From assembly GCF_002095535.1 (NCBI RefSeq), contig NZ_MLJI01000001.1, positions 505,604 to 569,603 on the forward strand: DNA of 64,000 nt, read 5' to 3'. The stretch's first letter is position 1. Every line of letters begins with the position of its first letter. Source of the DNA: Pantoea cypripedii. Its GTDB lineage: Bacteria; Pseudomonadota; Gammaproteobacteria; Enterobacterales; Enterobacteriaceae. A program made the position numbers and the translations under genes. Of this stretch, positions 39,996 through 51,092 are shown piece by piece. Below the pieces are notes generated by a model. That model saw only the letters and a program-made list of their open reading frames with translations. It searched no databases and had not been told where the DNA came from.

Positions 39996-40976
39996 TCAGA
40001 CCACACCGGCGCGCAGCATGTCATGCATATGTACCACACCGAGCAGGCGATCGTCATCGGCCACCAGCAATGCAGTGATGTTTTTGTTTTGCATCAGGTT
40101 AAGGGCATCCACCGCCAGCAGGTTGGGGCGTACGCGGATACCCCCTCGGGTCATCACATCCTGAATGCGGGCTGACTGGAAATCGATACCCATATCAAAC
40201 ACCCGGCGTAAGTCACCGTCGGTGAAGATACCTTCAATTTTCATCAGATCATCGACGATCACCGTCAGACCGAGATTTTTCCGCGTAATTTCCAGCAAAG
40301 CATCACGCAATGAGGCATCACGCGTGACATGAGGGATCTCGTCGCCACTGTGCATGATGTCACTGACATGCAGTAACAGTTTACGCCCCAATGCGCCACC
40401 TGGATGGGACAATGCAAAATCTTCCTGGGTAAAGCCGCGCGCTTCCAGCAGCGCCACCGCCAGCGCATCCCCCATCACCAGCGTGGCGGTGGTGCTGGTG
40501 GTGGGGGCCAGACCGAGTGGGCAGGCTTCCTGCGGCACTTTCACGCATAGATGGACATCGGCGGCCCGGCCCATTGCGCTATCGGCACGGCTGGTGATGC
40601 AAATCAGCTGAACTTTCTGGCGTTTCAGCACCGGTACCAGCGCGAGGATTTCGTTTGACTCACCGCTGTTCGAAATGGCAATCACCACATCGTTGGTACT
40701 GACCATCCCCAGATCACCGTGGCTGGCTTCTGCAGGATGCACAAAGAAGGCGGGGGTGCCGGTGCTGGCGAAGGTCGCGGCGATCTTTTTGCCAATATGC
40801 CCTGACTTGCCCATCCCCATCACCACCACTTTACCCCGGCAGGCAAAAATCATTTTGCAGGCGCGTGAGAAGTCGTCATTGATATATTGATCGAGTTGTT
40901 CCAGGCCTTCACGCTCAATACGCAGCACCGCTCTGCCTGCCTGTTGAAAGTCAAAATCCGGTTGCTGATGTGACAT
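39996..40976 (-). CDS. kdsD: D-arabinose 5-phosphate isomerase KdsD
   Basis: Converts D-ribulose 5-phosphate to D-arabinose 5-phosphate, the first step of KDO synthesis. The 326 residues hold an SIS sugar-isomerase domain (GMGKSGHIGKKIAATFASTG, HPAEASHGDLGM) followed by two CBS domains (about 205-326). It is the first of five consecutive LPS genes in this operon and lies 13 bp before kdsC. Confidence 0.97.
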   Translation of the reverse strand: MSHQQPDFDFQQAGRAVLRIEREGLEQLDQYINDDFSRACKMIFACRGKVVVMGMGKSGHIGKKIAATFASTGTPAFFVHPAEASHGDLGMVSTNDVVIAISNSGESNEILALVPVLKRQKVQLICITSRADSAMGRAADVHLCVKVPQEACPLGLAPTTSTTATLVMGDALAVALLEARGFTQEDFALSHPGGALGRKLLLHVSDIMHSGDEIPHVTRDASLRDALLEITRKNLGLTVIVDDLMKIEGIFTDGDLRRVFDMGIDFQSARIQDVMTRGGIRVRPNLLAVDALNLMQNKNITALLVADDDRLLGVVHMHDMLRAGVV

Positions 40977-40993
40977 ACTCAGTCTGTCCTTTA

Positions 40994-41974
40994 TTAACCT
41001 GTGATAAACATGGGGCTAAGCCACAGCCAGCACACCCACACGATAAATCCTGCTAACAATAAGGCACCTGCCGCCCGGCCAATTCGGCGTCGGCGTTGCA
41101 GGCACAACAGGGCGAACAGCACGCTGACACCCAACATCACCCAGTAATCACGGGCAAAAGCATGGGGATCAATGCTGCCCGGATGAATCAACGCGGGCAG
41201 GCCCAGAACAATGGCCAGATTAAAAATATTGGCACCGATCAGGTTGCCGATGGCGATATCGTCCTCGCCTTTCATCGCGCCAGCGATGACGGTAGCCAGT
41301 TCCGGCAGGCTGGTGCCTACGGCGATTAACGTCAACCCCATCACCAGTTCGCTTACGCCGAAGTAATCGGCAAATACGGTCGCGTTATCGATCACCATGC
41401 GGGTCGACATTGGCAGGATCAGCAGTGCAACGGCGAGCCACAGGAAGGCCACGGTGTTGCCGCTCTCGTCACGCGGCAGCTCCGCCAATTGTTCGCGCGT
41501 CAAGGTGTCGTTATTTTCACGCTCGGCCCGGCGTGCGATGCGGATCGCCACCAGCAGATAACCCAGCGCAATCAGCAGCAAGGCTACGCCATCAAGGCGA
41601 CTGAGATAATTATCAAACAACATAATACCGCTCAGTAATGAGACCAGCAGCATGAGCGGGAGTTCGCGGCGAATCAGATTGGAATGGACGGTTAACGGAT
41701 GCAGCAGGGCCGCTCCGCCGAGGATTAACAAAATATTGGTGATGTTCGAACCCAGCGCGGTGCCGACGGCTAAATCCATCTGTCCGTGCTGTGCCGCTGA
41801 AAAAGAAACGATCAATTCAGGGAGCGAAGTGCCGATGCTGACCACGGTCATACCGATGATTAAGGGGGGTATGCCGAAGGATCGACTGAGGATTGCGGCA
41901 CTGAATACTAATCGGTCAGCGCCGTAAGCCAGTAAAATCAATCCAATGAACAGCAGGGCAGTGGCTACGAACAT
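40994..41974 (-). CDS. yrbG: Calcium/sodium antiporter YrbG
   Basis: A 326-residue membrane protein of the cation/Ca exchanger family, built as two inverted halves each with about five helices. The alpha-repeat motifs are GTSLPELIVSFSAA in the first half and GTSLPELATVIAGAMKG in the second, with partner motifs ALGSNITNILLILG and LIGANIFNLAIVLG. It begins the operon upstream of kdsD, as in E. coli. The physiological ion has not been settled. Confidence 0.94.
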   Translation of the reverse strand: MFVATALLFIGLILLAYGADRLVFSAAILSRSFGIPPLIIGMTVVSIGTSLPELIVSFSAAQHGQMDLAVGTALGSNITNILLILGGAALLHPLTVHSNLIRRELPLMLLVSLLSGIMLFDNYLSRLDGVALLLIALGYLLVAIRIARRAERENNDTLTREQLAELPRDESGNTVAFLWLAVALLILPMSTRMVIDNATVFADYFGVSELVMGLTLIAVGTSLPELATVIAGAMKGEDDIAIGNLIGANIFNLAIVLGLPALIHPGSIDPHAFARDYWVMLGVSVLFALLCLQRRRRIGRAAGALLLAGFIVWVCWLWLSPMFITG

Positions 41975-42200
41975 GAAAAATCCTTGATGGCCAGATGTGT
42001 CGGCACGCCTTGCCCGACGGGTATCAACTTTAGCGCATTGAAACAGGCGCTGATTTTGACTGTCTGAGAGGCAAAAGTAAATTTTAAGGCTATTTTCGCC
42101 AAACCAGGTGGGTAAGTTTCTGTAAAACTCTCGTGCAACGTGGACTTACAGGCTACCATCCCGGGATACGAGAACGCCCGATCCCCATTAAGAGGTAAAG

Positions 42201-43016
42201 ATGATCCAGCAGCAAACGAATCTGGTTGAGGTTCGTGGCGTGAGCTTTTCGCGCGGAGATCGCACCATCTTCGACGACATTTCATTAACGGTGCCCGAAG
42301 GTAAAGTGACCGCCATTATGGGGCCATCTGGCATTGGGAAAACCACGCTGTTGCGCCTGATTGGCGGCCAGCTCCAGCCAGATAAAGGTGAAATCTGGTT
42401 CCGTGACGAAAACATTCCCTCACTTTCACGCCGCAGATTGTATGAAGTGCGTAAAAAAATGAGCATGTTATTCCAGTCCGGCGCACTTTTTACCGATCTC
42501 AGCGTCTTTGATAACGTGGCCTGGCCGCTACGGGAACATACGCAACTTCCGCCAGCGCTATTGCACAGCACGGTGATGATGAAGCTGGAAGCGGTAGGGT
42601 TGCGTGGTGCTGCGCAGCTCAAACCGGCGGAACTCTCCGGCGGGATGGCGCGCCGTGCAGCACTGGCGCGTGCGATCGCGCTGGAACCGGATCTGATCAT
42701 GTTCGACGAACCCTTTGTCGGCCAGGATCCGATCACCATGGGAGTACTGGTAAAATTGATCGACGAGCTGAACCACGCGCTGGGGGTGACCTGCATCGTG
42801 GTTTCGCACGATGTGCCAGAGGTCTTGAGCATTGCCGATCATGCCTATATTGTTGCCGGGCAAAAAATTATTGCTCAGGGAAGCGCGCCTGAATTGCGGA
42901 GCAATCCCGATCCACGCGTGCGTCAGTTTATTGAAGGGCACGCGGACGGTCCGGTGCCGTTCCGCTTTCCGGCCGGGGATTATCTGGCCGATTTGACCCA
43001 CGCAGGGAGAACCTAA
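42201..43016 (+). CDS. mlaF: Mla phospholipid transport ATPase MlaF
   Basis: ATPase of the MlaFEDB complex, which moves phospholipids across the periplasm to keep the outer membrane asymmetric. It has 271 residues, Walker A GPSGIGKT (41-48), signature LSGGMARR and Walker [14 protein letters not shown]. It is divergent from yrbG and starts the five-gene mlaFEDCB operon; mlaE begins 4 bp after its stop. Confidence 0.98.
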   Translation: MIQQQTNLVEVRGVSFSRGDRTIFDDISLTVPEGKVTAIMGPSGIGKTTLLRLIGGQLQPDKGEIWFRDENIPSLSRRRLYEVRKKMSMLFQSGALFTDLSVFDNVAWPLREHTQLPPALLHSTVMMKLEAVGLRGAAQLKPAELSGGMARRAALARAIALEPDLIMFDEPFVGQDPITMGVLVKLIDELNHALGVTCIVVSHDVPEVLSIADHAYIVAGQKIIAQGSAPELRSNPDPRVRQFIEGHADGPVPFRFPAGDYLADLTHAGRT

Positions 43017-43020
43017 GCTG

Positions 43021-43803
43021 ATGTTGTTAAAGGCGCTGGCGTCACTTGGACGTCAGGGGATTAACACCTGTGCGGCATTTGGCCGGGCAGGGATGATGCT
43101 GTTTCATGCGCTGGTGGGAAAACCGGCGTTTCGCAAACATGCACCGTTGCTGATCAAGCAACTCTACAGCGTGGGCGTAATGTCCCTGCTGATCATTATG
43201 GTCTCCGGGCTGTTTATCGGCATGGTGCTTGGGTTGCAGGGCTATCTGGTCCTGACCACCTACAGCGCGGAAACCAGTCTCGGCATGTTGGTGGCGTTGT
43301 CGCTGCTGCGCGAACTCGGTCCGGTGGTTACCGCTTTGTTGTTCGCCGGGCGTGCCGGTTCGGCGCTGACCGCAGAAATTGGCCTGATGAAAGCCACCGA
43401 GCAGCTTTCCAGCATGGAAATGATGGCGGTTGACCCCTTGCGACGTGTGGTATCACCACGTTTCTGGGCCGGTTTTATCAGTATGCCGCTGCTGGCGCTG
43501 ATTTTTACCGCAGTGGGGATTGCCGGTGGCGCGCTGGTTGGGGTCAGCTGGAAAGGTATCGATCCCGGCTTCTTCTGGTCAGCGATGCAGAACGCGGTGG
43601 ATTTCCGTACTGATATCATCAACTGCATTATCAAAAGCGCGGTTTTCGCCATTACGGTGACATGGATTGCGCTGTTCAACGGTTATGATGCTATCCCCAC
43701 GTCGGAGGGGATCAGCCGGGCAACGACGCGTACCGTGGTACATGCTTCACTGGCGGTACTCGGTTTGGATTTTGTGCTGACAGCACTGATGTTTGGGAAA
43801 TGA
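43021..43803 (+). CDS. mlaE: Mla phospholipid transport permease MlaE
   Basis: Inner-membrane permease of the Mla complex, 260 residues with five or six hydrophobic segments. The MlaE-family blocks are visible: [39 protein letters not shown] and [20 protein letters not shown]. The stop is just ahead of the mlaD start. Confidence 0.97.
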   Translation: MLLKALASLGRQGINTCAAFGRAGMMLFHALVGKPAFRKHAPLLIKQLYSVGVMSLLIIMVSGLFIGMVLGLQGYLVLTTYSAETSLGMLVALSLLRELGPVVTALLFAGRAGSALTAEIGLMKATEQLSSMEMMAVDPLRRVVSPRFWAGFISMPLLALIFTAVGIAGGALVGVSWKGIDPGFFWSAMQNAVDFRTDIINCIIKSAVFAITVTWIALFNGYDAIPTSEGISRATTRTVVHASLAVLGLDFVLTALMFGK

Positions 43804-43807
43804 TGCA

Positions 43808-44335
43808 ATGCAAAGCAAGAAAAACGAAATTTGGGTAGGCGTCTTCATGCTGCTGGCACTGCTGGCACTGCTGTTTCTCAGCCTGCGTGTTGCTGACCTG
43901 AAATCGCTGGGGACTGAACCCACATGGAAGCTGTATGCCACCTTCGATAACATCGGCGGCCTGAAAGTGAGCTCACCGGTTAAGATTGGCGGCGTGGTGA
44001 TTGGCCGTGTGACCGATATTTCGCTGGATGACAAAACCCTGTCGCCGCGCGTCACCATGGACATCAGCGACCAATACGCCAACAAAATACCGGATACCAG
44101 CTCACTGGCGATCCGTACCCAGGGATTACTGGGTGAACAGTTCCTGGCGCTTAATCTTGGCTTCGACGACCCGGATCTGGGTTCGTCTATGCTGAAAGAT
44201 GGCGGTACGCTGCGCGATACCAAATCAGCGATGGTGCTGGAAGATTTGATTGGCCAGTTCCTTTACAAGAGCGGCGACAACAAAAACGATAACAAACAAC
44301 AGGGTGCGGAGAGCGCGCCTGCAGCAACTGAATAA
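43808..44335 (+). CDS. mlaD: Mla substrate-binding protein MlaD (MCE domain)
   Basis: Hexameric MCE-ring protein anchored in the inner membrane that forms the lipid tunnel above MlaE. The ATG giving MQSKKNEIWVGVFML (175 residues) aligns with the E. coli start; an upstream in-frame ATG overlaps mlaE. One membrane helix (about 8-27), the MCE domain (FDNIGGLKVSSPVKIGGVVI) and a C-terminal helix (EDLIGQFLY) followed by a polar tail are present. Confidence 0.97.
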   Translation: MQSKKNEIWVGVFMLLALLALLFLSLRVADLKSLGTEPTWKLYATFDNIGGLKVSSPVKIGGVVIGRVTDISLDDKTLSPRVTMDISDQYANKIPDTSSLAIRTQGLLGEQFLALNLGFDDPDLGSSMLKDGGTLRDTKSAMVLEDLIGQFLYKSGDNKNDNKQQGAESAPAATE

Positions 44336-44353
44336 CCCCAGAGGTAAAACACG

Positions 44354-44986
44354 ATGTTTAAACGTTTACTGATGATTGCCATGCTGGCCATCGTTCCACT
44401 GGCCGCTACGGCAGCGGACCAGAGCAATCCTTATAAACTGATGGATGAAGCGGCGGCGAAAACCTTCACCCGTCTGAAGAACGAGCAACCGAAGATCAAG
44501 CAGGATCCTAATTATCTGCGTGATATCGTGCGTCAGGAATTGCTGCCCTACGTGCAGATCAAGTATGCGGGTGCGCTGGTGTTAGGTCGCTACTATCGTG
44601 ATGCCACACCGGCACAGCGTGATGCTTACTTCGCGGCATTTGGCGATTATCTGGCCCAGGCCTATGGCCAGGCGCTGGCCCTCTACCACGGTCAGACTTA
44701 TCAAATTCAGCCCGAACAGCCGATTGGCGATGCCGATATTGTGGCAATCCGTGTCACCATTCTCGATCCGAGTGGCCGCCCACCGGTTCGTCTTGATTTC
44801 CAGTGGCGTAAAAACAGCCGCACGGGTGGCTGGCAGGCCTACGATATGGTGGCTGAAGGCATCAGCATGATCACCACCAAACAGAATGAATGGGGCGATT
44901 TGCTGCGTACCAAAGGTATCGATGGTCTGACCGCGCAGTTGAAAGCCTCTGCAGCTCAGCCAATCACTCTGGATAAGCAGCAATAA
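44354..44986 (+). CDS. mlaC: Periplasmic phospholipid carrier MlaC
   Basis: Soluble shuttle between MlaD and the outer-membrane MlaA-porin complex. It has 210 residues with a signal peptide ending near residue 21 ([10 protein letters not shown]) and the conserved MlaC fold ([29 protein letters not shown] helix; [10 protein letters not shown]). The stop overlaps the mlaB start by one base (TAATG). Confidence 0.97.
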   Translation: MFKRLLMIAMLAIVPLAATAADQSNPYKLMDEAAAKTFTRLKNEQPKIKQDPNYLRDIVRQELLPYVQIKYAGALVLGRYYRDATPAQRDAYFAAFGDYLAQAYGQALALYHGQTYQIQPEQPIGDADIVAIRVTILDPSGRPPVRLDFQWRKNSRTGGWQAYDMVAEGISMITTKQNEWGDLLRTKGIDGLTAQLKASAAQPITLDKQQ

Positions 44987-45291
44987 TGAGCGAACCGTTA
45001 CGCTGGCAGCGTACTGCCAGCACGCTGGCCCTGAGTGGCAAGCTGGACCGTGACACCTTGTTGTCCTTGTGGCAGGAACGGGAAACGGCGATGGTTGATA
45101 TTGAGACCATTGATGTGACTGCCCTCGACAGGGTGGACTCAGCCGGACTGGCGCTGCTGGTTCATTTGCGTGAGATTGCCAGGGCGCAGGGCAGCACGCC
45201 GCTGTTTAGCGGCATCACGGATAAACTTCAGTCACTGATTACGCTGTATAACCTGCAGCAGATTATTGTTTCTGCGGAAAAAACAGCCTGA
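44986..45291 (+). CDS. mlaB: Mla complex STAS protein MlaB
   Basis: Small cytoplasmic STAS-domain subunit that binds and stabilises MlaF. It has 101 residues, with the STAS motif IDVTALDRVDSAGLALLVHL containing the conserved D-S-A loop. It is the last gene of the operon, ahead of a terminator. Confidence 0.95.
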   Translation: MSEPLRWQRTASTLALSGKLDRDTLLSLWQERETAMVDIETIDVTALDRVDSAGLALLVHLREIARAQGSTPLFSGITDKLQSLITLYNLQQIIVSAEKTA

Positions 45292-45309
45292 TTATTGCCC
45301 TTAATGATA

Positions 45310-45336
45310 AAGCCCCTGATTTTTTCAGGGGCTTTT
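45310..45336 (+). terminator. Terminator after mlaB
   Basis: AAGCCCCTGA pairs with TCAGGGGCTT around five T and is followed by two more T before GCG. It ends the mla operon. Confidence 0.85.
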
Positions 45337-45406
45337 GCGTATTTAAGAGTCAGACGCTTTCCTCTAAGATGTCTGCCTTATTATTATCAACTTGAAGCAA
45401 AGAGCG

Positions 45407-45664
45407 ATGGAAAATAGTGAAGTTCAGGCGGTGCTGATGCAGGCGTTGCCATTAGAAGAAGTGCATGTTCTCAGCAACGACGGTAGCCACTTTCAGGTGA
45501 TTGCGGTCGGCGAGATGTTCGGTGAGCTGAGCCGGGTTAAAAAACAGCAGGCTGTGTATGCGCCACTGATGGAATACATTGCGGATAATCGCATTCATGC
45601 GGTTTCCATAAAAACTTATACTCCTGCCGAGTGGGCGCGCGATCGTAAACTTAACGGTTTCTAA
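45407..45664 (+). CDS. ibaG: BolA-family protein IbaG
   Basis: BolA-like protein of 85 residues that partners monothiol glutaredoxin in iron-sulfur handling and affects acid resistance. The ATG ([15 protein letters not shown]) matches the family start; an upstream in-frame TTG adds five residues. The conserved BolA helix-loop [22 protein letters not shown] and [10 protein letters not shown] are present. It precedes murA as in E. coli. Confidence 0.95.
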   Translation: MENSEVQAVLMQALPLEEVHVLSNDGSHFQVIAVGEMFGELSRVKKQQAVYAPLMEYIADNRIHAVSIKTYTPAEWARDRKLNGF

Positions 45665-45712
45665 GCGCACTGCTTTGGTGCGCCCGCGCAGGCGGGCTTG
45701 TTTGATTGATAA

Positions 45713-46987
<1,275 letters not shown>

Positions 46988-47012
46988 TTGTCTTCCTGAC
47001 TTTTAATAAGAA

Positions 47013-47041
47013 AACCAGCCATACAGCGGCTGGTTTTTTTT
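47013..47041 (+). terminator. Terminator after murA
   Basis: AACCAGCC pairs with GGCTGGTT around a 7-nt loop and is followed by six T. Confidence 0.9.
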
Positions 47042-47056
47042 GGGGCTACACGCGTA

Positions 47057-47341
47057 TCACTTTGCAGATTCAGCCACCTTTTTGGGCTTTGGACGCAACT
47101 TGCGTTTCCGCAGACGCTGAGTTTTAGGATCAAAATAACGGCTTGGCCAGATCTCCGCAGGGTGGACACCCAACGCGTTAGCGATCAACCACTCTCCTTT
47201 TGGCCAGGAACGGGAAATGGCATTCGCCAGAGTCGATGAACTCAGGCCCGACTTACGCGATAGCGCCGCCATTGTGGTTCCTTTCTTACGCAGCTTTGCA
47301 ATGATGTCTGCCGGGTGCCAGTCTTGTTTCCATGCATGCAT
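47057..47341 (-). CDS. sfsB: Ner-like DNA-binding protein SfsB (Nlp)
   Basis: A small regulator resembling the Ner repressors of Mu-like phages. The ATG after GGAGAAGAGCG gives 94 residues (MHAWKQDWHPADIIAKLRKKG), matching the E. coli length; a longer in-frame start is possible but unconserved. The helix-turn-helix is TTMAALSRKSGLSSSTLANAI, followed by the family block ANALGVHPAEIWPSRYFD and a strongly basic tail. In E. coli it influences maltose-gene expression. Placement between murA and ispB is conserved. Confidence 0.92.
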   Translation of the reverse strand: MHAWKQDWHPADIIAKLRKKGTTMAALSRKSGLSSSTLANAISRSWPKGEWLIANALGVHPAEIWPSRYFDPKTQRLRKRKLRPKPKKVAESAK

Positions 47342-47580
47342 AAACGCTCTTCTCCATGTCCATGTTGTCTTCTCATCCTGCGGATGAGGGATTCTTTCCG
47401 GTGTAGGAATATCTGGAATCATACGGAATTATATAGCAGATGGTTCCAATAAGTTTCCAGTAAAATCGTAACCATTGCTAGTAACTGCGAACTGTTTCGC
47501 AAAAGCACTGCAAACAATGAAAAGACGTACAAGGGAAGTGAGAGCAGGAAAAGGGGGACCAGAGCTGGCCCCCGCAGGGA

Positions 47581-48552
47581 TCAATAATCGCGTTGTACAG
47601 ACATGTGGGCTAACGCTTCAAGGGCGCTACGCCAGGGACTTTCTGGCAGTGCTTCCAGGGCAGCAATGGCCTTGTCAGCTTCTTCTTCTGCGCGCTGCCG
47701 CGTCCATTCCAGCGAACCACACTGGCGCATGGCTTCCAGCACCGGTTCCAGTAAATGGCGACCATTACCTTCTTCAATCGCACGGCGAATCATCTGCGCC
47801 TGTTCTGGTGAACCGTTACGCATCGCATGCAGCAGGGGCAGGGTAGGTTTACCTTCGCTCAGGTCATCGCCGGTATTTTTGCCCAGCGTCTCGCCGTCCG
47901 CGCTGTAATCCAGTAAATCGTCAATTAACTGGAAAGCGGTACCAATATAGCGTCCATAATCCTGCAACGCTTTTTCCTGCGCCGGGGTGGCTTCGGCAAG
48001 AATCGCCGATGCCTGTGAAGCGGCTTCAAACAGACGGGCGGTTTTGCTGTAAATCACCCGCATGTAATTTTCTTCAGTGATGTCCGGATCGTTGACGTTC
48101 ATCAACTGCAAAACTTCACCTTCGGAGATGACGTTCACCGCTTCCGACATCAGCGCGAGGATCTTCAGGGATCCCATGCTGGTCATCATCTGGAAAGCAC
48201 GGGTATAGATAAAATCACCTACCAGCACACTGGCGGCATTGCCAAATGCGGCATTGGCCGTGGCTTTACCACGGCGCATATCGGATTCATCCACGACATC
48301 GTCATGCAGCAGCGTGGCGGTGTGGATAAATTCGATCAGCGCCGCATTGGTGACATGTTGCGAACCCTGGTAATTCAGTGCTCGTGCAGACAGCACGGCT
48401 ATCATCGGGCGAATGCGTTTTCCACCGCCACTGATGATGTAATGACCCAACTGGTTAATCAGCGAGACATCTGAATTCAACTGGTCGAGGATGGTCTGGT
48501 TGACGGCCGCCATGTCCTGCGCGGTTAATTCATTAATCTGTTCTAAGTTCAT
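47581..48552 (-). CDS. ispB: Octaprenyl diphosphate synthase IspB
   Basis: Trans-prenyltransferase making the C40 side chain of ubiquinone and menaquinone. It has 323 residues, with the first Asp-rich motif LLHDDVVDE (Asp84, 85, 88), the second LIDDLLDYS, and GGGKRIRP. It is divergent from rplU. Confidence 0.97.
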   Translation of the reverse strand: MNLEQINELTAQDMAAVNQTILDQLNSDVSLINQLGHYIISGGGKRIRPMIAVLSARALNYQGSQHVTNAALIEFIHTATLLHDDVVDESDMRRGKATANAAFGNAASVLVGDFIYTRAFQMMTSMGSLKILALMSEAVNVISEGEVLQLMNVNDPDITEENYMRVIYSKTARLFEAASQASAILAEATPAQEKALQDYGRYIGTAFQLIDDLLDYSADGETLGKNTGDDLSEGKPTLPLLHAMRNGSPEQAQMIRRAIEEGNGRHLLEPVLEAMRQCGSLEWTRQRAEEEADKAIAALEALPESPWRSALEALAHMSVQRDY

Positions 48553-48706
48553 TCGTCTGTTCAGCTATGACTCGTTTTCGGCATGGTAAGCGCTTTTACC
48601 CAGCGTGAGTTCAGGTAATCTGTTACTGATTGTACTTGAAAAATCGGGTTGATAAACGTTTGCATTCATCCTGCGCTTTTTTTCTGCAAGAGAGTGCAAA
48701 GTGCAC

Positions 48707-48735
48707 TTGTCTTCTGCCGGAGATTTGCGTAGAAT
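48707..48735 (+). promoter_or_regulatory. Putative rplU-rpmA promoter
   Basis: TTGTCT and TAGAAT are separated by exactly 17 bp, each close to the sigma-70 hexamers, about 70 bp before the rplU start in the ispB/rplU divergent gap. Confidence 0.7.
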
Positions 48736-48761
48736 TCGCGCCCTATTGTGAATATTTATAG

Positions 48762-49118
<357 letters not shown>

Positions 49119-49130
49119 GAGGAGATCTGA

Positions 49131-49391
<261 letters not shown>

Positions 49392-49434
49392 GGTTGTCGT
49401 GACGCAGACGGTTAACGTCTGAACGAACGAATGA

Positions 49435-49463
49435 AAGGCCCCGCAGCTTTGCGGGGCTTTTTA
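49435..49463 (+). terminator. Terminator after rpmA
   Basis: GGCCCCGC pairs with GCGGGGCT (one G-T pair) and is followed by TTTTTA. Confidence 0.87.
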
Positions 49464-49626
49464 CATTCTGCTACGGCGTGCACGTAAGCCCTGCACCCTT
49501 GCGCAGATTGCTGTACAATTTATGTACACATGGCATTGCCAATCCTGTATTATCCGCCGCCGGTCAGCGCAGAAGACCCTGGCGGACCCGTTCGTCGTCA
49601 GAGTTCTGCCGCGAACGACAGTGTGA

Positions 49627-50814
<1,188 letters not shown>

Positions 50815-50848
50815 TCTGCGTTATCTCTGCTGTAGAAGTTAAGATCTG

Positions 50849-50886
50849 ATCTGGTCGTTACTCTGGTAACGGCCAGATTTTTTTTG
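50849..50886 (+). terminator. Terminator after obgE
   Basis: ATCTGGTCGTTAC and GTAACGGCCAGAT form a 13-bp stem with one G-T pair around TCTG, followed by eight T. Confidence 0.92.
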
Positions 50887-51092
50887 CGCCGGATGTGAAT
50901 GCCAACCGGCAAGATATCCATCCGCGCTGCTCCGCCGTTCCCCTTTCCCTTCATCTTCATTTTGTGCATAAGGCACCGTTTCGTTACGGACTATTGTGCC
51001 AGGATCGTCTTGGTTAAGAACAACCCGCCCGCACAAGCGACCAGGATCAGGACGCTTCAATGATCATATTTATGTATTTAAAAGGATCCTAA

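Noticed and set aside
50887..51092. Hrp box (GGAACC-N15/16-CCACNNA) ahead of the SET gene
   Set aside because: Looked for because the protein could be a type III effector; no GGAACC-like element with correct spacing is present, so secretion by that route has no promoter support.
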